A DNA stretch of 64,000 nt from the NCBI GenBank assembly GCA_963719285.1, contig CAVRBO010000001.1, forward strand, positions 124,001-188,000. The letters run 5' to 3'. Within the stretch, counting starts at the first letter, position 1. Every line of letters starts with the position of its first letter. Of the stretch, positions 55,286 to 62,838 are shown piece after piece. The notes under the pieces are model-generated. The model had not been told where the DNA came from and searched no databases. It saw nothing but the letters and a program-made list of their open reading frames with translations. The DNA comes from C-114 sp963719285 (GTDB lineage: Bacteria; Chloroflexota; Limnocylindria; Limnocylindrales; CSP1-4). Both the position numbers and the translations under genes were made by a program.

Positions 55286-56392
55286 TCAGTCGGTGATGAA
55301 CCGCCGCAGGTCGACGCCGACCTCGTCAAGGCGGTCGCGGCGGAGGCTGTAGTAGGTCAGTGATCCCGCCTCGGTGAGGGTGACCAGGCCGGCCGCCCGC
55401 AGCTGGGCCATGTGGTGCTTGACGGTCGGCTTGGACAGTTCGAGCGCGGTCGCGATCTCGGTCAGGTAGCGGTCGCCGTCGGCGAGCAGGCGCAACACCC
55501 GCAGGCGCGACGGGTCGCCCAGCGCGCGATGCAGACGGACGACCGCCGGGGGTGGTTCGAGCGGGTCGCCGGAATCGAGGGCGCTGTCGGCGATGGGGTA
55601 GCCGTACAGGCGCCAACCGTCCTTGCTGAACAGGAAGTTGTAGGGCCGGGCGAAATAACTCGGCGCGAGGACGACCCGCTCGACGCCCGGTTCCGGGATG
55701 AATCGAAGCCCGCCGGTCGTCTTCTCGATGAGATCGCCCGGTGCGAGGGTCCGGGCGTCGTCGGCTCGCTCGTCGACATCCCGTTGGAGCATCGCCATCA
55801 CCCGCGGTTCGATCTGGGCGAAGGGCGCCTGCCAGGCGTCGAGGACGCCGATGAGCCGCGTGACGATGCCCGTCGGGTCGCGCAGGATCTCCGCGGCCGC
55901 AGCACGGTGGTATTCGGGCGCGTCGGCGATCACCTGGTCGACCGCGGCCCGGTCGCCGTCGATGGCCCGGTCGGCCAGGGCGGCCGAGGCCGGATCCCGG
56001 AACAGGCTCGAGGCGATGGCCCTGATCGCCTCCCGCGGTTCCATCGCCCGCAGGGCGGCCACGAACGCGGCCGGGGTGCCGATCTCGGGCCGTTCGACGA
56101 TGACCTCCGCGATCTGGATGCAGAGCTCGCTGGCCAGGAGTTCCTGTCGGTCCGAGCGGACCGGTTCCGGCAGGGTCGCGCGGGCCTCGGCCAGCCAGCG
56201 CCGGTCGGCCGGCGGCATGTCGTCCGTGGAACCGGCGTCGTCCGAAAGGCTGAACACGAAGTCGTAGACCGACCGGACGTCCCACTCGATCCGGTACCCG
56301 GCGCCACCGCTCCTGAAGTCACGGACGACCGGCGCCGGGCGCGCGATCGGGCGGCCGACTCGGGTCGGACGGGGCGGGCTGGTGCGGGCCAT
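55286..56392 (-). CDS. ArsR-family regulator with DUF5937-like N-terminal domain
   Basis: 368 residues. The C-terminal 85 residues are an ArsR winged helix (RALGDPSRLRVLRLLADGDRYLTEI, ELSKPTVKHHMAQLRAAGLVTL, SLTYYSLRRD). The preceding 270 residues match the DUF5937-type effector domain of actinobacterial regulators (VYDFVFSLSDDA, then SYFARPYNFLFSKDGWRLYGYPI). An ATCTAAC/GTTAGAT palindrome overlaps its -10 box, so it probably represses itself. The divergent M16 peptidase gene begins 104 bases away. Confidence 0.85.
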   Translation of the reverse strand: MARTSPPRPTRVGRPIARPAPVVRDFRSGGAGYRIEWDVRSVYDFVFSLSDDAGSTDDMPPADRRWLAEARATLPEPVRSDRQELLASELCIQIAEVIVERPEIGTPAAFVAALRAMEPREAIRAIASSLFRDPASAALADRAIDGDRAAVDQVIADAPEYHRAAAAEILRDPTGIVTRLIGVLDAWQAPFAQIEPRVMAMLQRDVDERADDARTLAPGDLIEKTTGGLRFIPEPGVERVVLAPSYFARPYNFLFSKDGWRLYGYPIADSALDSGDPLEPPPAVVRLHRALGDPSRLRVLRLLADGDRYLTEIATALELSKPTVKHHMAQLRAAGLVTLTEAGSLTYYSLRRDRLDEVGVDLRRFITD

Positions 56393-56417
56393 CGGTGCGC
56401 GTCTTCTCCTAACGTGT

Positions 56418-56456
56418 GTTAGATAACAATCTAACGTTGAGCCACTTCGGTGTCAA
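56418..56456 (-). promoter_or_regulatory. Promoter and operator of the ArsR/DUF5937 gene
   Basis: Minus strand: TTGACA (56456-56451), 17 bases, TAGATT (56433-56428), AGGAG before ATG 56392. The palindrome GTTAGAT-AACA-ATCTAAC (56418-56435) covers the -10, and a further CTAAC half-site (56409-56413) lies beside it. This is the clearest sigma-70 promoter plus operator in the window. Confidence 0.65.
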
Positions 56457-56482
56457 GCGTCCGCGTCGGGGGCGCGCGCGGC

Positions 56483-56488
56483 TACAAT
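56483..56488 (+). promoter_or_regulatory. Leaderless -10 box (TACAAT) before the M16 peptidase operon
   Basis: TACAAT, seven bases, ATG 56496. Confidence 0.55.
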
Positions 56489-56495
56489 CGCCGCC

Positions 56496-57863
56496 ATGCC
56501 TCCCGCGACGCCCCATGTCGAATTCACCGATGAGCGCCTGCCGAACGGCCTCCGCCTGATCATCGCCGAGGACCACCTGGCCCCGGTCGTGGCGGTCAAC
56601 GTCTGGTACGGCGTGGGGAGCAAGCACGAGGTCAAGGGCAAGACCGGGTTCGCGCACCTGTTCGAGCACGTCATGTTCCAGGGCAGCGCCCACGTCAAGA
56701 AGGCCGAGCACATCGCGCTCGTGCAGGGCGCGGGCGGCACGATGAACGGCACGACCTGGCTCGACCGGACGAACTACTTCGAGACGATGCCGTCCCACCA
56801 GCTCGAGCTCGCGCTGTGGCTGGAGGCGGACCGGATGGGGACCCTCCTCGACGCCCTGAGCCAGGAGAACCTCGACAACCAGCGTGAGGTCGTCAAGAAC
56901 GAGAAGCGCTGGTCGTACGACAACCGGCCGTACGGCGACTGGAACGAGAAGCTCAGCGAGCTGCTGTTCCCCGAGGACCATCCGTACCACCACACCACCA
57001 TCGGGTCGATGGAGGATCTCGACGCGGCGTCGCTCGACGACATCAAGGCGTTCTTCCGGACCTACTACGCGCCGAACAACGCGGTGCTGTCGCTGGTCGG
57101 CGACGTCGATCCGGCCGAGGCGCGCGGCTGGGTGCGGCGCTATTTCGGGAACATCCCGCCGAACCCGGCGATCCCGCCCCTCGGCGACCTGAGCCTCGAT
57201 CTCACGCTCGGCGGGGAGCGCCGGGCGACCGTGGAGGCCGCGGTCCCGCTGCCGCGCGTCTACATCGCGTTCCGGGCGCCCGTCTTCGGCGATGTGCGTC
57301 TCGATGCGCTCGAGGTCGCGTCGCAGATCCTCGCCGGCGGCAAGGGCAGCCGGCTCCACACCCGCCTCGTCCGACACGACCGGATCGCCCAGGACGTGGT
57401 CCTGTTCACGCTCGGCTTCACGGGCGGTGCGTCGCTGTCGGCCGGCTGGGCCACGGCCCGCCCGGGCATCCCGATCGAGCGGGTCGAGGCGGCCCTCAAC
57501 GAGGAGCTCGACAGGATCGGCCGGGAGCTCGTCACGGACGACGAGATGGCCCGTGCCCGCGCGCTCGTGGAGACCGACGAACTGGGTGCGCTCCAGCGAG
57601 TCGAGGAGCGGGCCGACCGTCTCTCGATGTACGCGACACTGTTCGACGACCCGGGGCTCATCGACCGGATGCTCGAGCGTTACCTGGCCGTGACTCCCGA
57701 GGCGATCCGCGCGGCTGCGGCCGAAGTGTTCCGACCGGACAACCGGGCCGTCGTCACCTATCTGCCCATCGCCGGGGCGACCGGCGCGACGGACGACGAA
57801 GGCGCCGACGGATCGGACCCGGGCGCGGGCGAAGCGGCCGAGACGGGCGGGGCCGGCGGGTGA
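56496..57863 (+). CDS. M16 family metallopeptidase, catalytic subunit
   Basis: Zinc peptidase of the pitrilysin/MPP family, 455 residues. The inverted zinc motif HLFEH (His54, Glu57, His58) is followed by the downstream Glu of EVVKNEKRW. FQGSAHVKKAEH and GGTMNGTTWLDRTNYFE are classic. The C-terminal half carries the second, catalytically silent M16 domain. GTGA overlap with the next gene shows they are made together as a pair, as in other bacterial two-subunit M16 enzymes. Confidence 0.93.
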   Translation: MPPATPHVEFTDERLPNGLRLIIAEDHLAPVVAVNVWYGVGSKHEVKGKTGFAHLFEHVMFQGSAHVKKAEHIALVQGAGGTMNGTTWLDRTNYFETMPSHQLELALWLEADRMGTLLDALSQENLDNQREVVKNEKRWSYDNRPYGDWNEKLSELLFPEDHPYHHTTIGSMEDLDAASLDDIKAFFRTYYAPNNAVLSLVGDVDPAEARGWVRRYFGNIPPNPAIPPLGDLSLDLTLGGERRATVEAAVPLPRVYIAFRAPVFGDVRLDALEVASQILAGGKGSRLHTRLVRHDRIAQDVVLFTLGFTGGASLSAGWATARPGIPIERVEAALNEELDRIGRELVTDDEMARARALVETDELGALQRVEERADRLSMYATLFDDPGLIDRMLERYLAVTPEAIRAAAAEVFRPDNRAVVTYLPIAGATGATDDEGADGSDPGAGEAAETGGAGG

Positions 57864-59242
57864 CCGACATCGTCGTCGCCGAGCGTCCGACCCCGGGCCA
57901 CCCGCGCTCGTACACCTTCCCGGCGTTCGTTCGCGACCGGCTCCTCAATGGGCTGACGGTCATCACGGTGCCGCTCGCCGGCCGCCCCCTCGTCACCGCG
58001 ACGCTCGTCCTGCGCAACGGGGCGGTGGACGAACCGGCGGAGGTCGCGGGGTCGACCGTCCTGGCCGCGCGCGCGTTGTCCGAAGGGACCGAGAACTACG
58101 ACGCGATCGCCCTGGTCGAGGCGTCCGAGCGGCTCGGAGCCTCGCTCCACGCGGAGACGAGCTGGGACTCCATGTCCGCCGGCGTGGAGGTCCCCGGCGC
58201 ACGTCTCGAGGCGGCCATGGAGCTGCTGGCCGAGATGGTCGGCCGGCCCACCTTCCCGGATCCGGAGGTGGAGCGCCTTCGTGACGAGCGGCTCAACGAC
58301 CTGCTCCAGGCTCGCGCCGATCCGCGGCGGCGCGCGGAAGAGGCGTTCGTCGAGACGATCTACACGTCCGATTCGCCGTACCACCGGCCGGCCGGCGGCC
58401 TGGAGCCCACCGTCCGGCCCCTCGACGCGGCCATGCTCCGGGCCGCCTGGCAGCGCGGCATGGACCCGGCCATGACCACCCTCGTCGTGGGCGGCGACCT
58501 CGCCGGCCTCGACATCCCGGCACTTGCGGAGCGGCTGTTCGGCCGCTGGACCACCTCACCCGGCGCGCGCCGCCAGACGGCGATCATGGACCGGCCGGCC
58601 CTCGACAAGCGCCTTGTCCGGCTCGTCGACCGGCCGGGATCGGTCCAGACCGAGATCCGGATCGGCCATCCGGGACTGCCCCGGCGGATCCCGGACTACC
58701 ACGCCGTATCGGTCATGACGACGATCCTGGGCGGATTGTTCAACTCCCGACTGAACCGGAACCTGCGCGAGGACAAGGGGTACACGTACGGCGCCAGTGC
58801 CGGGTTCGACCTGCGTCGGGCGGCCGGTCCATTCGCGGCCCGGGCGGCCGTCAACACGGAGGTCACGGTGCCGGCCATCCGCGAGATGCTCAAGGAGCTC
58901 GAGCGGATGCGCGACGAGACCGTGACGGACGCCGAGCTGCGCGCCGCGCGCGACTTCCTCATCGGCGTGTTCCCGCTCCGGTTCGAGACGCCCGGACCCG
59001 TCGTTGGATCCATCGCCGGCCTCGTGGTCCACGGGCTGCCCGACGACGAGCTGGCCCGCTACCGGGACGGCATCGAGGCGGTCAGCGCGGACGATGTGCG
59101 CACCGCCGCACGGGCACACCTTCATCTCGAGCGTGCCGGGATCGTCCTCGTCGGGGACGCCGAGCGGGTGGCCGCGGAAGTCGAGGGCGCGGACGTGGGG
59201 CCGGTCGAGGTCGTCCGCGACGAGGCGACCGCGCCGGCCTGA
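57860..59242 (+). CDS. M16 family peptidase, non-catalytic subunit
   Basis: 460 residues with the same two-domain fold but no HxxEH; the aligned region reads AARALSEGTENYD. It retains the C-terminal substrate-grip motif NLREDKGYTYGASAGFD (Arg and Tyr), as expected for the partner that binds peptide while the other subunit cuts. GTG 57860 overlaps the catalytic subunit. It probably forms a heterodimer for degrading or processing peptides. Confidence 0.9.
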   Translation: MTDIVVAERPTPGHPRSYTFPAFVRDRLLNGLTVITVPLAGRPLVTATLVLRNGAVDEPAEVAGSTVLAARALSEGTENYDAIALVEASERLGASLHAETSWDSMSAGVEVPGARLEAAMELLAEMVGRPTFPDPEVERLRDERLNDLLQARADPRRRAEEAFVETIYTSDSPYHRPAGGLEPTVRPLDAAMLRAAWQRGMDPAMTTLVVGGDLAGLDIPALAERLFGRWTTSPGARRQTAIMDRPALDKRLVRLVDRPGSVQTEIRIGHPGLPRRIPDYHAVSVMTTILGGLFNSRLNRNLREDKGYTYGASAGFDLRRAAGPFAARAAVNTEVTVPAIREMLKELERMRDETVTDAELRAARDFLIGVFPLRFETPGPVVGSIAGLVVHGLPDDELARYRDGIEAVSADDVRTAARAHLHLERAGIVLVGDAERVAAEVEGADVGPVEVVRDEATAPA

Positions 59243-59280
59243 AACCTTTCGGGGCGGGCCCGTCTCAAGCGGGGAAGAAG

Positions 59281-59296
59281 CCGGTCGATCGACCGG
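59281..59296. repeat. 16-bp perfect palindrome
   Basis: CCGGTCGATCGACCGG between the M16 operon and the Thr/Glu-rich gene; possible operator or hairpin ahead of ATG 59322. Confidence 0.4.
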
Positions 59297-59321
59297 TGCC
59301 GACCCAGGAGACACCACCTCG

Positions 59322-59774
59322 ATGGACCGAACCCGCCTGACCCGCGCCGCCGGTGGCATCCTCGTCGCGGCCTTCCTGGTCGCGAGCGCCGTCATCGGCG
59401 CCGACGCGCTCTCCCGGCCGGCGTCGCCGGCCAACCCCGTCCTGGTCAACAACGAGACCACCGAGACGACCTCGACGACCGACACGTTCGTGACGACCGA
59501 GACCTCGGAGACCTCCGAGACGACGGAGACGTCGGAAACGAGCGAGACGTCGGAAACGACCGAGACGTCCGAGCCCACCGAGAAGCCCGAGAAGACCCAC
59601 GCCCCGAAGGCGACGACCGAACCGAACGAAGACGATGGCGACGACAACGACACGGAAGACGGTGCGTCCGGCGACGAGCAGGGCGACCACCAGCACCAGG
59701 CGGGGAATCAGGGCGGTCACGACGCGACGCCCGAGCCCGGCGACGACAACAGCCAGGGCGGCGGCGACGACTGA
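59322..59774 (+). CDS. Secreted or membrane-anchored Thr/Ser/Glu-rich repeat protein
   Basis: 150 residues: an N-terminal signal/anchor (LTRAAGGILVAAFLVASAVIG), then a low-complexity region of TET/SET units, a Lys/Pro stretch and an acidic Asp/Gly/His/Gln tail. No folded domain is visible. It resembles the C-terminal half of the anti-sigma-like protein 0.8 kb downstream, suggesting common origin or shared wall location. AGGAG lies 13 bases before ATG 59322. Confidence 0.6.
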   Translation: MDRTRLTRAAGGILVAAFLVASAVIGADALSRPASPANPVLVNNETTETTSTTDTFVTTETSETSETTETSETSETSETTETSEPTEKPEKTHAPKATTEPNEDDGDDNDTEDGASGDEQGDHQHQAGNQGGHDATPEPGDDNSQGGGDD

Positions 59775-59870
59775 CCGGGCCGAACGGTACTCGGCTGGCC
59801 CCATCCGCCTCGACGAACGTGACGAAAGGCATGATGTGGACGGGCTCCACCTTCCGCATGATGGCCAGGC

Positions 59871-59892
59871 CACCCGGGCACCGTCCCGGGTG
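59871..59892 (+). terminator. Hairpin between Thr/Glu-rich gene and ECF sigma gene
   Basis: CACCCGGG-CACCGT-CCCGGGTG, 8-bp perfect stem in the 183-base intergenic region; could end the upstream transcript or structure the sigma-gene leader. Confidence 0.45.
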
Positions 59893-59957
59893 AAGCCCTC
59901 CAGGACGGAGACGCAGCCATCGAACCTGCCGCCCAGCTCGCTCGCTCGTCGGCCGTC

Positions 59958-60578
59958 TTGGACGACACCGAGGCCCGGACCGTGGTCGACGCCGTGCTGC
60001 GCGGCGATCGAGATGCGTTCCGGGTCCTCGTCGAGCGCGAGTCGACGTCCGTCGTCCGAGCCTGCCTGCGGGTCCTCGGCGACCTCCGCGATGCCGAGGA
60101 TGCGGCCCAGGAGTCGTTCGTGACCGCCTTCCGGTCGCTCGACACATGGCGCGGCGAGGGCACCTTCGGGGCGTGGATGTCCCGTATCGCCATCCGCGTC
60201 GCCCTTCGCCAGGCAAGCCGGCGCCGACCCGTGACCCGGATCGACCCGCTGACCGTGGAGTCCGACACGGACGCGTTCACCCGGACCCCCGCGGACCGGG
60301 CCTCCCGGGCCGCCTTCGCGGCGGGAGCCCTGGACGCCGCAGGTGGCCAGGACCCGGCCGCGATCGCCGTTCGCGGCGAACGCGAGGTCGCCGTCCGCTC
60401 GGCCGTCGCCGGGCTCGAGGAGCCGTACCGCGAGGTCGTCGCCCTGCGGTTCTTCGGCGACCTGTCGCTGTCGGAGATCGCGTCCGTCTCCGGTCGCCCG
60501 CTCGGCACCGTCAAGACGCACCTCCGCCGGGGCCTCGGCCGGCTGCGTGACAGCCTCGCCGCGGAAGCCCTCCGATGA
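59958..60578 (+). CDS. ECF-type sigma factor
   Basis: 206 residues. Region 2 (VRACLRVLGDLRDAEDAAQESFVTAFRSLDTWRG) and region 4 (LEEPYREVVALRFFGDLSLSE, then RPLGTVKTHLRRGLGRLR) are clear, joined by a linker of about 50 residues. The only usable start is TTG 59958; an upstream in-frame stop lies at 59859-59861 with no ATG or GTG between. Its stop overlaps the anti-sigma gene (ATGA). Confidence 0.9.
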   Translation: MDDTEARTVVDAVLRGDRDAFRVLVERESTSVVRACLRVLGDLRDAEDAAQESFVTAFRSLDTWRGEGTFGAWMSRIAIRVALRQASRRRPVTRIDPLTVESDTDAFTRTPADRASRAAFAAGALDAAGGQDPAAIAVRGEREVAVRSAVAGLEEPYREVVALRFFGDLSLSEIASVSGRPLGTVKTHLRRGLGRLRDSLAAEALR

Positions 60579-61261
60579 GCCATCGCCCGTTCCATCCGTC
60601 CGAGCTCGGCGATGAGGCGGATCCGCTCGGGTCGGCCGACCTGCTGTGGATGGCCCGCGAGCTCGAGAGACTCGACGGGGGTCCCATCCGCCCGTCGGAC
60701 GGGTTCACGGACCGCGTCCTCGCGGCGATCGCCGACGAGCCGCTGCCCGCGCCGATGGGCGTGGCCGGACTGGCCGCCCGGCAGGGCCGCCTCGGGGCGA
60801 TGATCGCCGCGCTGCGCGACACCTGGCACGTCGCCTGGACCGGTGGCCGACCGGTCGCGGTGCGTGCCCAGGCCATGGCGTTCGTGCTCCTCCTCATCGT
60901 GGCGGTGGGCTCCGTCGGCGCCGTGACCACGGTCGGGGCGATCAACGTGCTCTTCCCGACGGTCAGCTCGCCGTCGCCGACGCTTCCGGTCGTGAACCCG
61001 CCACCGCAGCACGCCGAGACGGCCGAACCGACCGAGCCGGCCGAGCCGACCGAGACGGCCGAGCCGACCGAGCCGACCGAGACGGCCGAGCCGACCGAGA
61101 CGGCCAAGCCGACCCAGACGCAGAAGCCCCATGCGACCGAGACCCCCGATCCCACGGATCGACCCGGTCACACGGAGAAGCCCGAGCCGACCGAGACCCC
61201 CGAGATCGATGACGGCGGCGGCGGGAGCAGCCACGGCGGCGGGGAGAGCGAGGCCCCCTAG
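60575..61261 (+). CDS. Putative anti-sigma factor with Thr/Glu/Pro repeat tail
   Basis: 228 residues. The first 95 are cytoplasmic (SDGFTDRVLAAIADEPLPAP is the anti-sigma-like helix), one transmembrane helix follows (AMAFVLLLIVAVGSVGAVTT), and the outside part is a PTE/TAE tandem repeat, then a Gly/Ser/His end. No HxxxCxxC zinc motif is present, so it is an anti-sigma by position, topology and helix only. The repeat tail may sense cell-wall or envelope state. Coupled to the sigma gene by ATGA. Confidence 0.75.
   Translation: MSHRPFHPSELGDEADPLGSADLLWMARELERLDGGPIRPSDGFTDRVLAAIADEPLPAPMGVAGLAARQGRLGAMIAALRDTWHVAWTGGRPVAVRAQAMAFVLLLIVAVGSVGAVTTVGAINVLFPTVSSPSPTLPVVNPPPQHAETAEPTEPAEPTETAEPTEPTETAEPTETAKPTQTQKPHATETPDPTDRPGHTEKPEPTETPEIDDGGGGSSHGGGESEAP
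61013..61120 (+). repeat. Tandem repeat coding PTE/TAE units
   Basis: Short units around GAGCCGACCGAGACGGCC repeat with small variations within the anti-sigma-like gene. Such repeats expand and contract easily, so length may vary between strains. Confidence 0.7.
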
Positions 61262-61309
61262 GTCGGTCCCGCCGGCCGGGCCCGGATGGCGCCGACGTCC
61301 CGACCCGGC

Positions 61310-61315
61310 TACGCT
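61310..61315 (+). promoter_or_regulatory. Leaderless -10 box (TACGCT) before the PfkB-like gene
   Basis: TACGCT, six bases, GTG 61322; supports this start over an upstream in-frame ATG at 61286. Confidence 0.4.
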
Positions 61316-61321
61316 CGTCCG

Positions 61322-62044
61322 GTGATCGTCGTCGTGGGTGACCCGATCCTGCGCCCCGCGGGCGTGGGTGCGCCATCGCATGCCGGTGGGTCCGCAGCGG
61401 CGGTCGCCCGGGCCTGCACGGCCGCGGGCGCGACCGTCCAGCTGGCGGGCAAGGTCGGCGACGACCCGGCCGGGGACGAGATCCTGCTCACCCTGACCCG
61501 GGACGGGATCGGCCACGTGGCGCTCCTGCGGGACGCCGGGACGATCACCGTCGTGGGCCCGGCGGCGGTCTCGGCCGGCGCTGTCGACGACGATGCGGCC
61601 GACCCGACCGACGGCGCGACGTTCGACGCTACCGGACCCGGCGTCGATCCGGGACCCGACGCGGTGGACGACGTCGGCGCCCCGGCGCCCGTGTCCGCGC
61701 TCGCCCCGGAGGACCTCGACCTCGCCCTGCGCTACCTCACATCGTTCGCGGTCCTCATCGTCGCCCAGCCGCTGAGCGCCGCCACGCTCGCGGTGGCCGT
61801 CGAGAGCGCCGCGTACTCCGGTGCGCACCTCATCCTCATCGACGCCACCGAGGCCGAGACCGCGGCCTTGGCCGGGGTCCCCGTCGACGACATCACGTCG
61901 TTGCTCTCGCCGGCCGACGACCCCGAGGGCCAGTTCGCCGGGCTCGTCGGCCGGTATGCGGCCGGCCTGGACGGTGGCGCTGCGCCGGCCGCGGCGTTCC
62001 GCGCAGCGCTCGGGAGCGCGGGCTGGGAGCCGACGGCTCCGTAG
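61322..62044 (+). CDS. PfkB-like protein lacking the catalytic C-terminus
   Basis: 240 residues. The N-terminal ribokinase signature is present (GGSAAAVARACTAAGATVQLAGKVGDDPAGDEI), followed by a Pro/Asp-rich insertion and a beta-alpha region, but the C-terminal DTTGAGD-type catalytic/anion motif is absent and the protein is about 70 residues short. It is probably inactive as a sugar kinase, or has been remodelled. No frame correction restores the missing part by eye. Confidence 0.6.
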   Translation: MIVVVGDPILRPAGVGAPSHAGGSAAAVARACTAAGATVQLAGKVGDDPAGDEILLTLTRDGIGHVALLRDAGTITVVGPAAVSAGAVDDDAADPTDGATFDATGPGVDPGPDAVDDVGAPAPVSALAPEDLDLALRYLTSFAVLIVAQPLSAATLAVAVESAAYSGAHLILIDATEAETAALAGVPVDDITSLLSPADDPEGQFAGLVGRYAAGLDGGAAPAAAFRAALGSAGWEPTAP

Positions 62045-62056
62045 CGCTCCCTGAGG

Positions 62057-62809
62057 CTACCTGCGCTCCGGCATGTCGAGCGCGTCGAACAGCCCGGGCG
62101 TGGCCGGATCGACGCCGGCGACCGCGCCGGCCCGGGACGACGAGAGCGGCACGATGAGCTCGGGCCCGTTGTTGCGGACGTTGTTCACGAGCGGCTCGAC
62201 CGGGTAGGCCTCGAGGCCTTCGTCCGGGGCCGGAACGAGCAGCCCCTGGAGCTCGGCGACGTCCTCGAGCGAGGGGTCGAGCCAGCGCTCCCACGCGTCG
62301 GGTGCGAGCACGACCGGCATCCGGTCGTGGATCGGCGCCATGAGCTCGTTCGCGCTGGTCGTGACGATCGTCATCGTCCGCAGGATCTCGCCGGTCTCCC
62401 TGTCCTTCCAGCCGGCCCACAGGCCGGCGAACGCGAACGGCGCTCCGTCGAGACGGTGGATGACGAACGGCTGTCGTCGTCCCGGGTCCTTCCGCCATTC
62501 ATAGAACCCGTCGGCCGGGACGAGGCAGCGTCGGTGGGCGAAGGAGTCCTTGAACGCGTTGTTGGACGCCAGGGTCTCGGCCCGGGCATTGATCATCTTC
62601 TGGCCGATCGTGCGGTCCTTGGCCCAGAACGGCACCAGCCCCCAGCGATAGGCCGTGATCGCCCGGCGCTCGTCCTTCTCCACGACGATCGAGACCGGAT
62701 CGGTCGGAGCGACGTTGAACCGTCCGCCCGGGTCGTCGACGAGCTGCTCGGCCTCGAAGTACTCGGCCAGCTCGTGGTCCGAACGCTGCTGGGTGAACCG
62801 ACCGCACAT
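62057..62809 (-). CDS. SOS response-associated peptidase (SRAP/YedK family)
   Basis: Covalently shields abasic sites in single-stranded DNA through Cys2 and can autoprocess. 250 residues with the exposed MCGRFTQ N-terminus, INARAET (Asn), GFYEW (Glu) and HDRMPVVL (His), all conserved active-site motifs. ATG 62809 has a TAGACT box eight bases upstream. Divergent from the rhomboid gene. Confidence 0.94.
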   Translation of the reverse strand: MCGRFTQQRSDHELAEYFEAEQLVDDPGGRFNVAPTDPVSIVVEKDERRAITAYRWGLVPFWAKDRTIGQKMINARAETLASNNAFKDSFAHRRCLVPADGFYEWRKDPGRRQPFVIHRLDGAPFAFAGLWAGWKDRETGEILRTMTIVTTSANELMAPIHDRMPVVLAPDAWERWLDPSLEDVAELQGLLVPAPDEGLEAYPVEPLVNNVRNNGPELIVPLSSSRAGAVAGVDPATPGLFDALDMPERR

Positions 62810-62817
62810 CGGGTTCC

Positions 62818-62830
62818 AGTCTAGTAGAGT
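62818..62830. promoter_or_regulatory. Back-to-back leaderless -10 boxes
   Basis: Minus strand TAGACT (62823-62818) is eight bases before ATG 62809; plus strand TAGAGT (62825-62830) is eight bases before ATG 62839. They are one base apart in a 29-base intergenic space, so the two promoters face away from almost the same melted DNA. Confidence 0.45.
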
Positions 62831-62838
62831 CGGCCCCC

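Noticed and set aside
61013..61120. Tandem repeat as a CRISPR array or intergenic satellite
   Set aside because: It is an in-frame coding repeat of PTE/TAE units inside a gene; no spacers.
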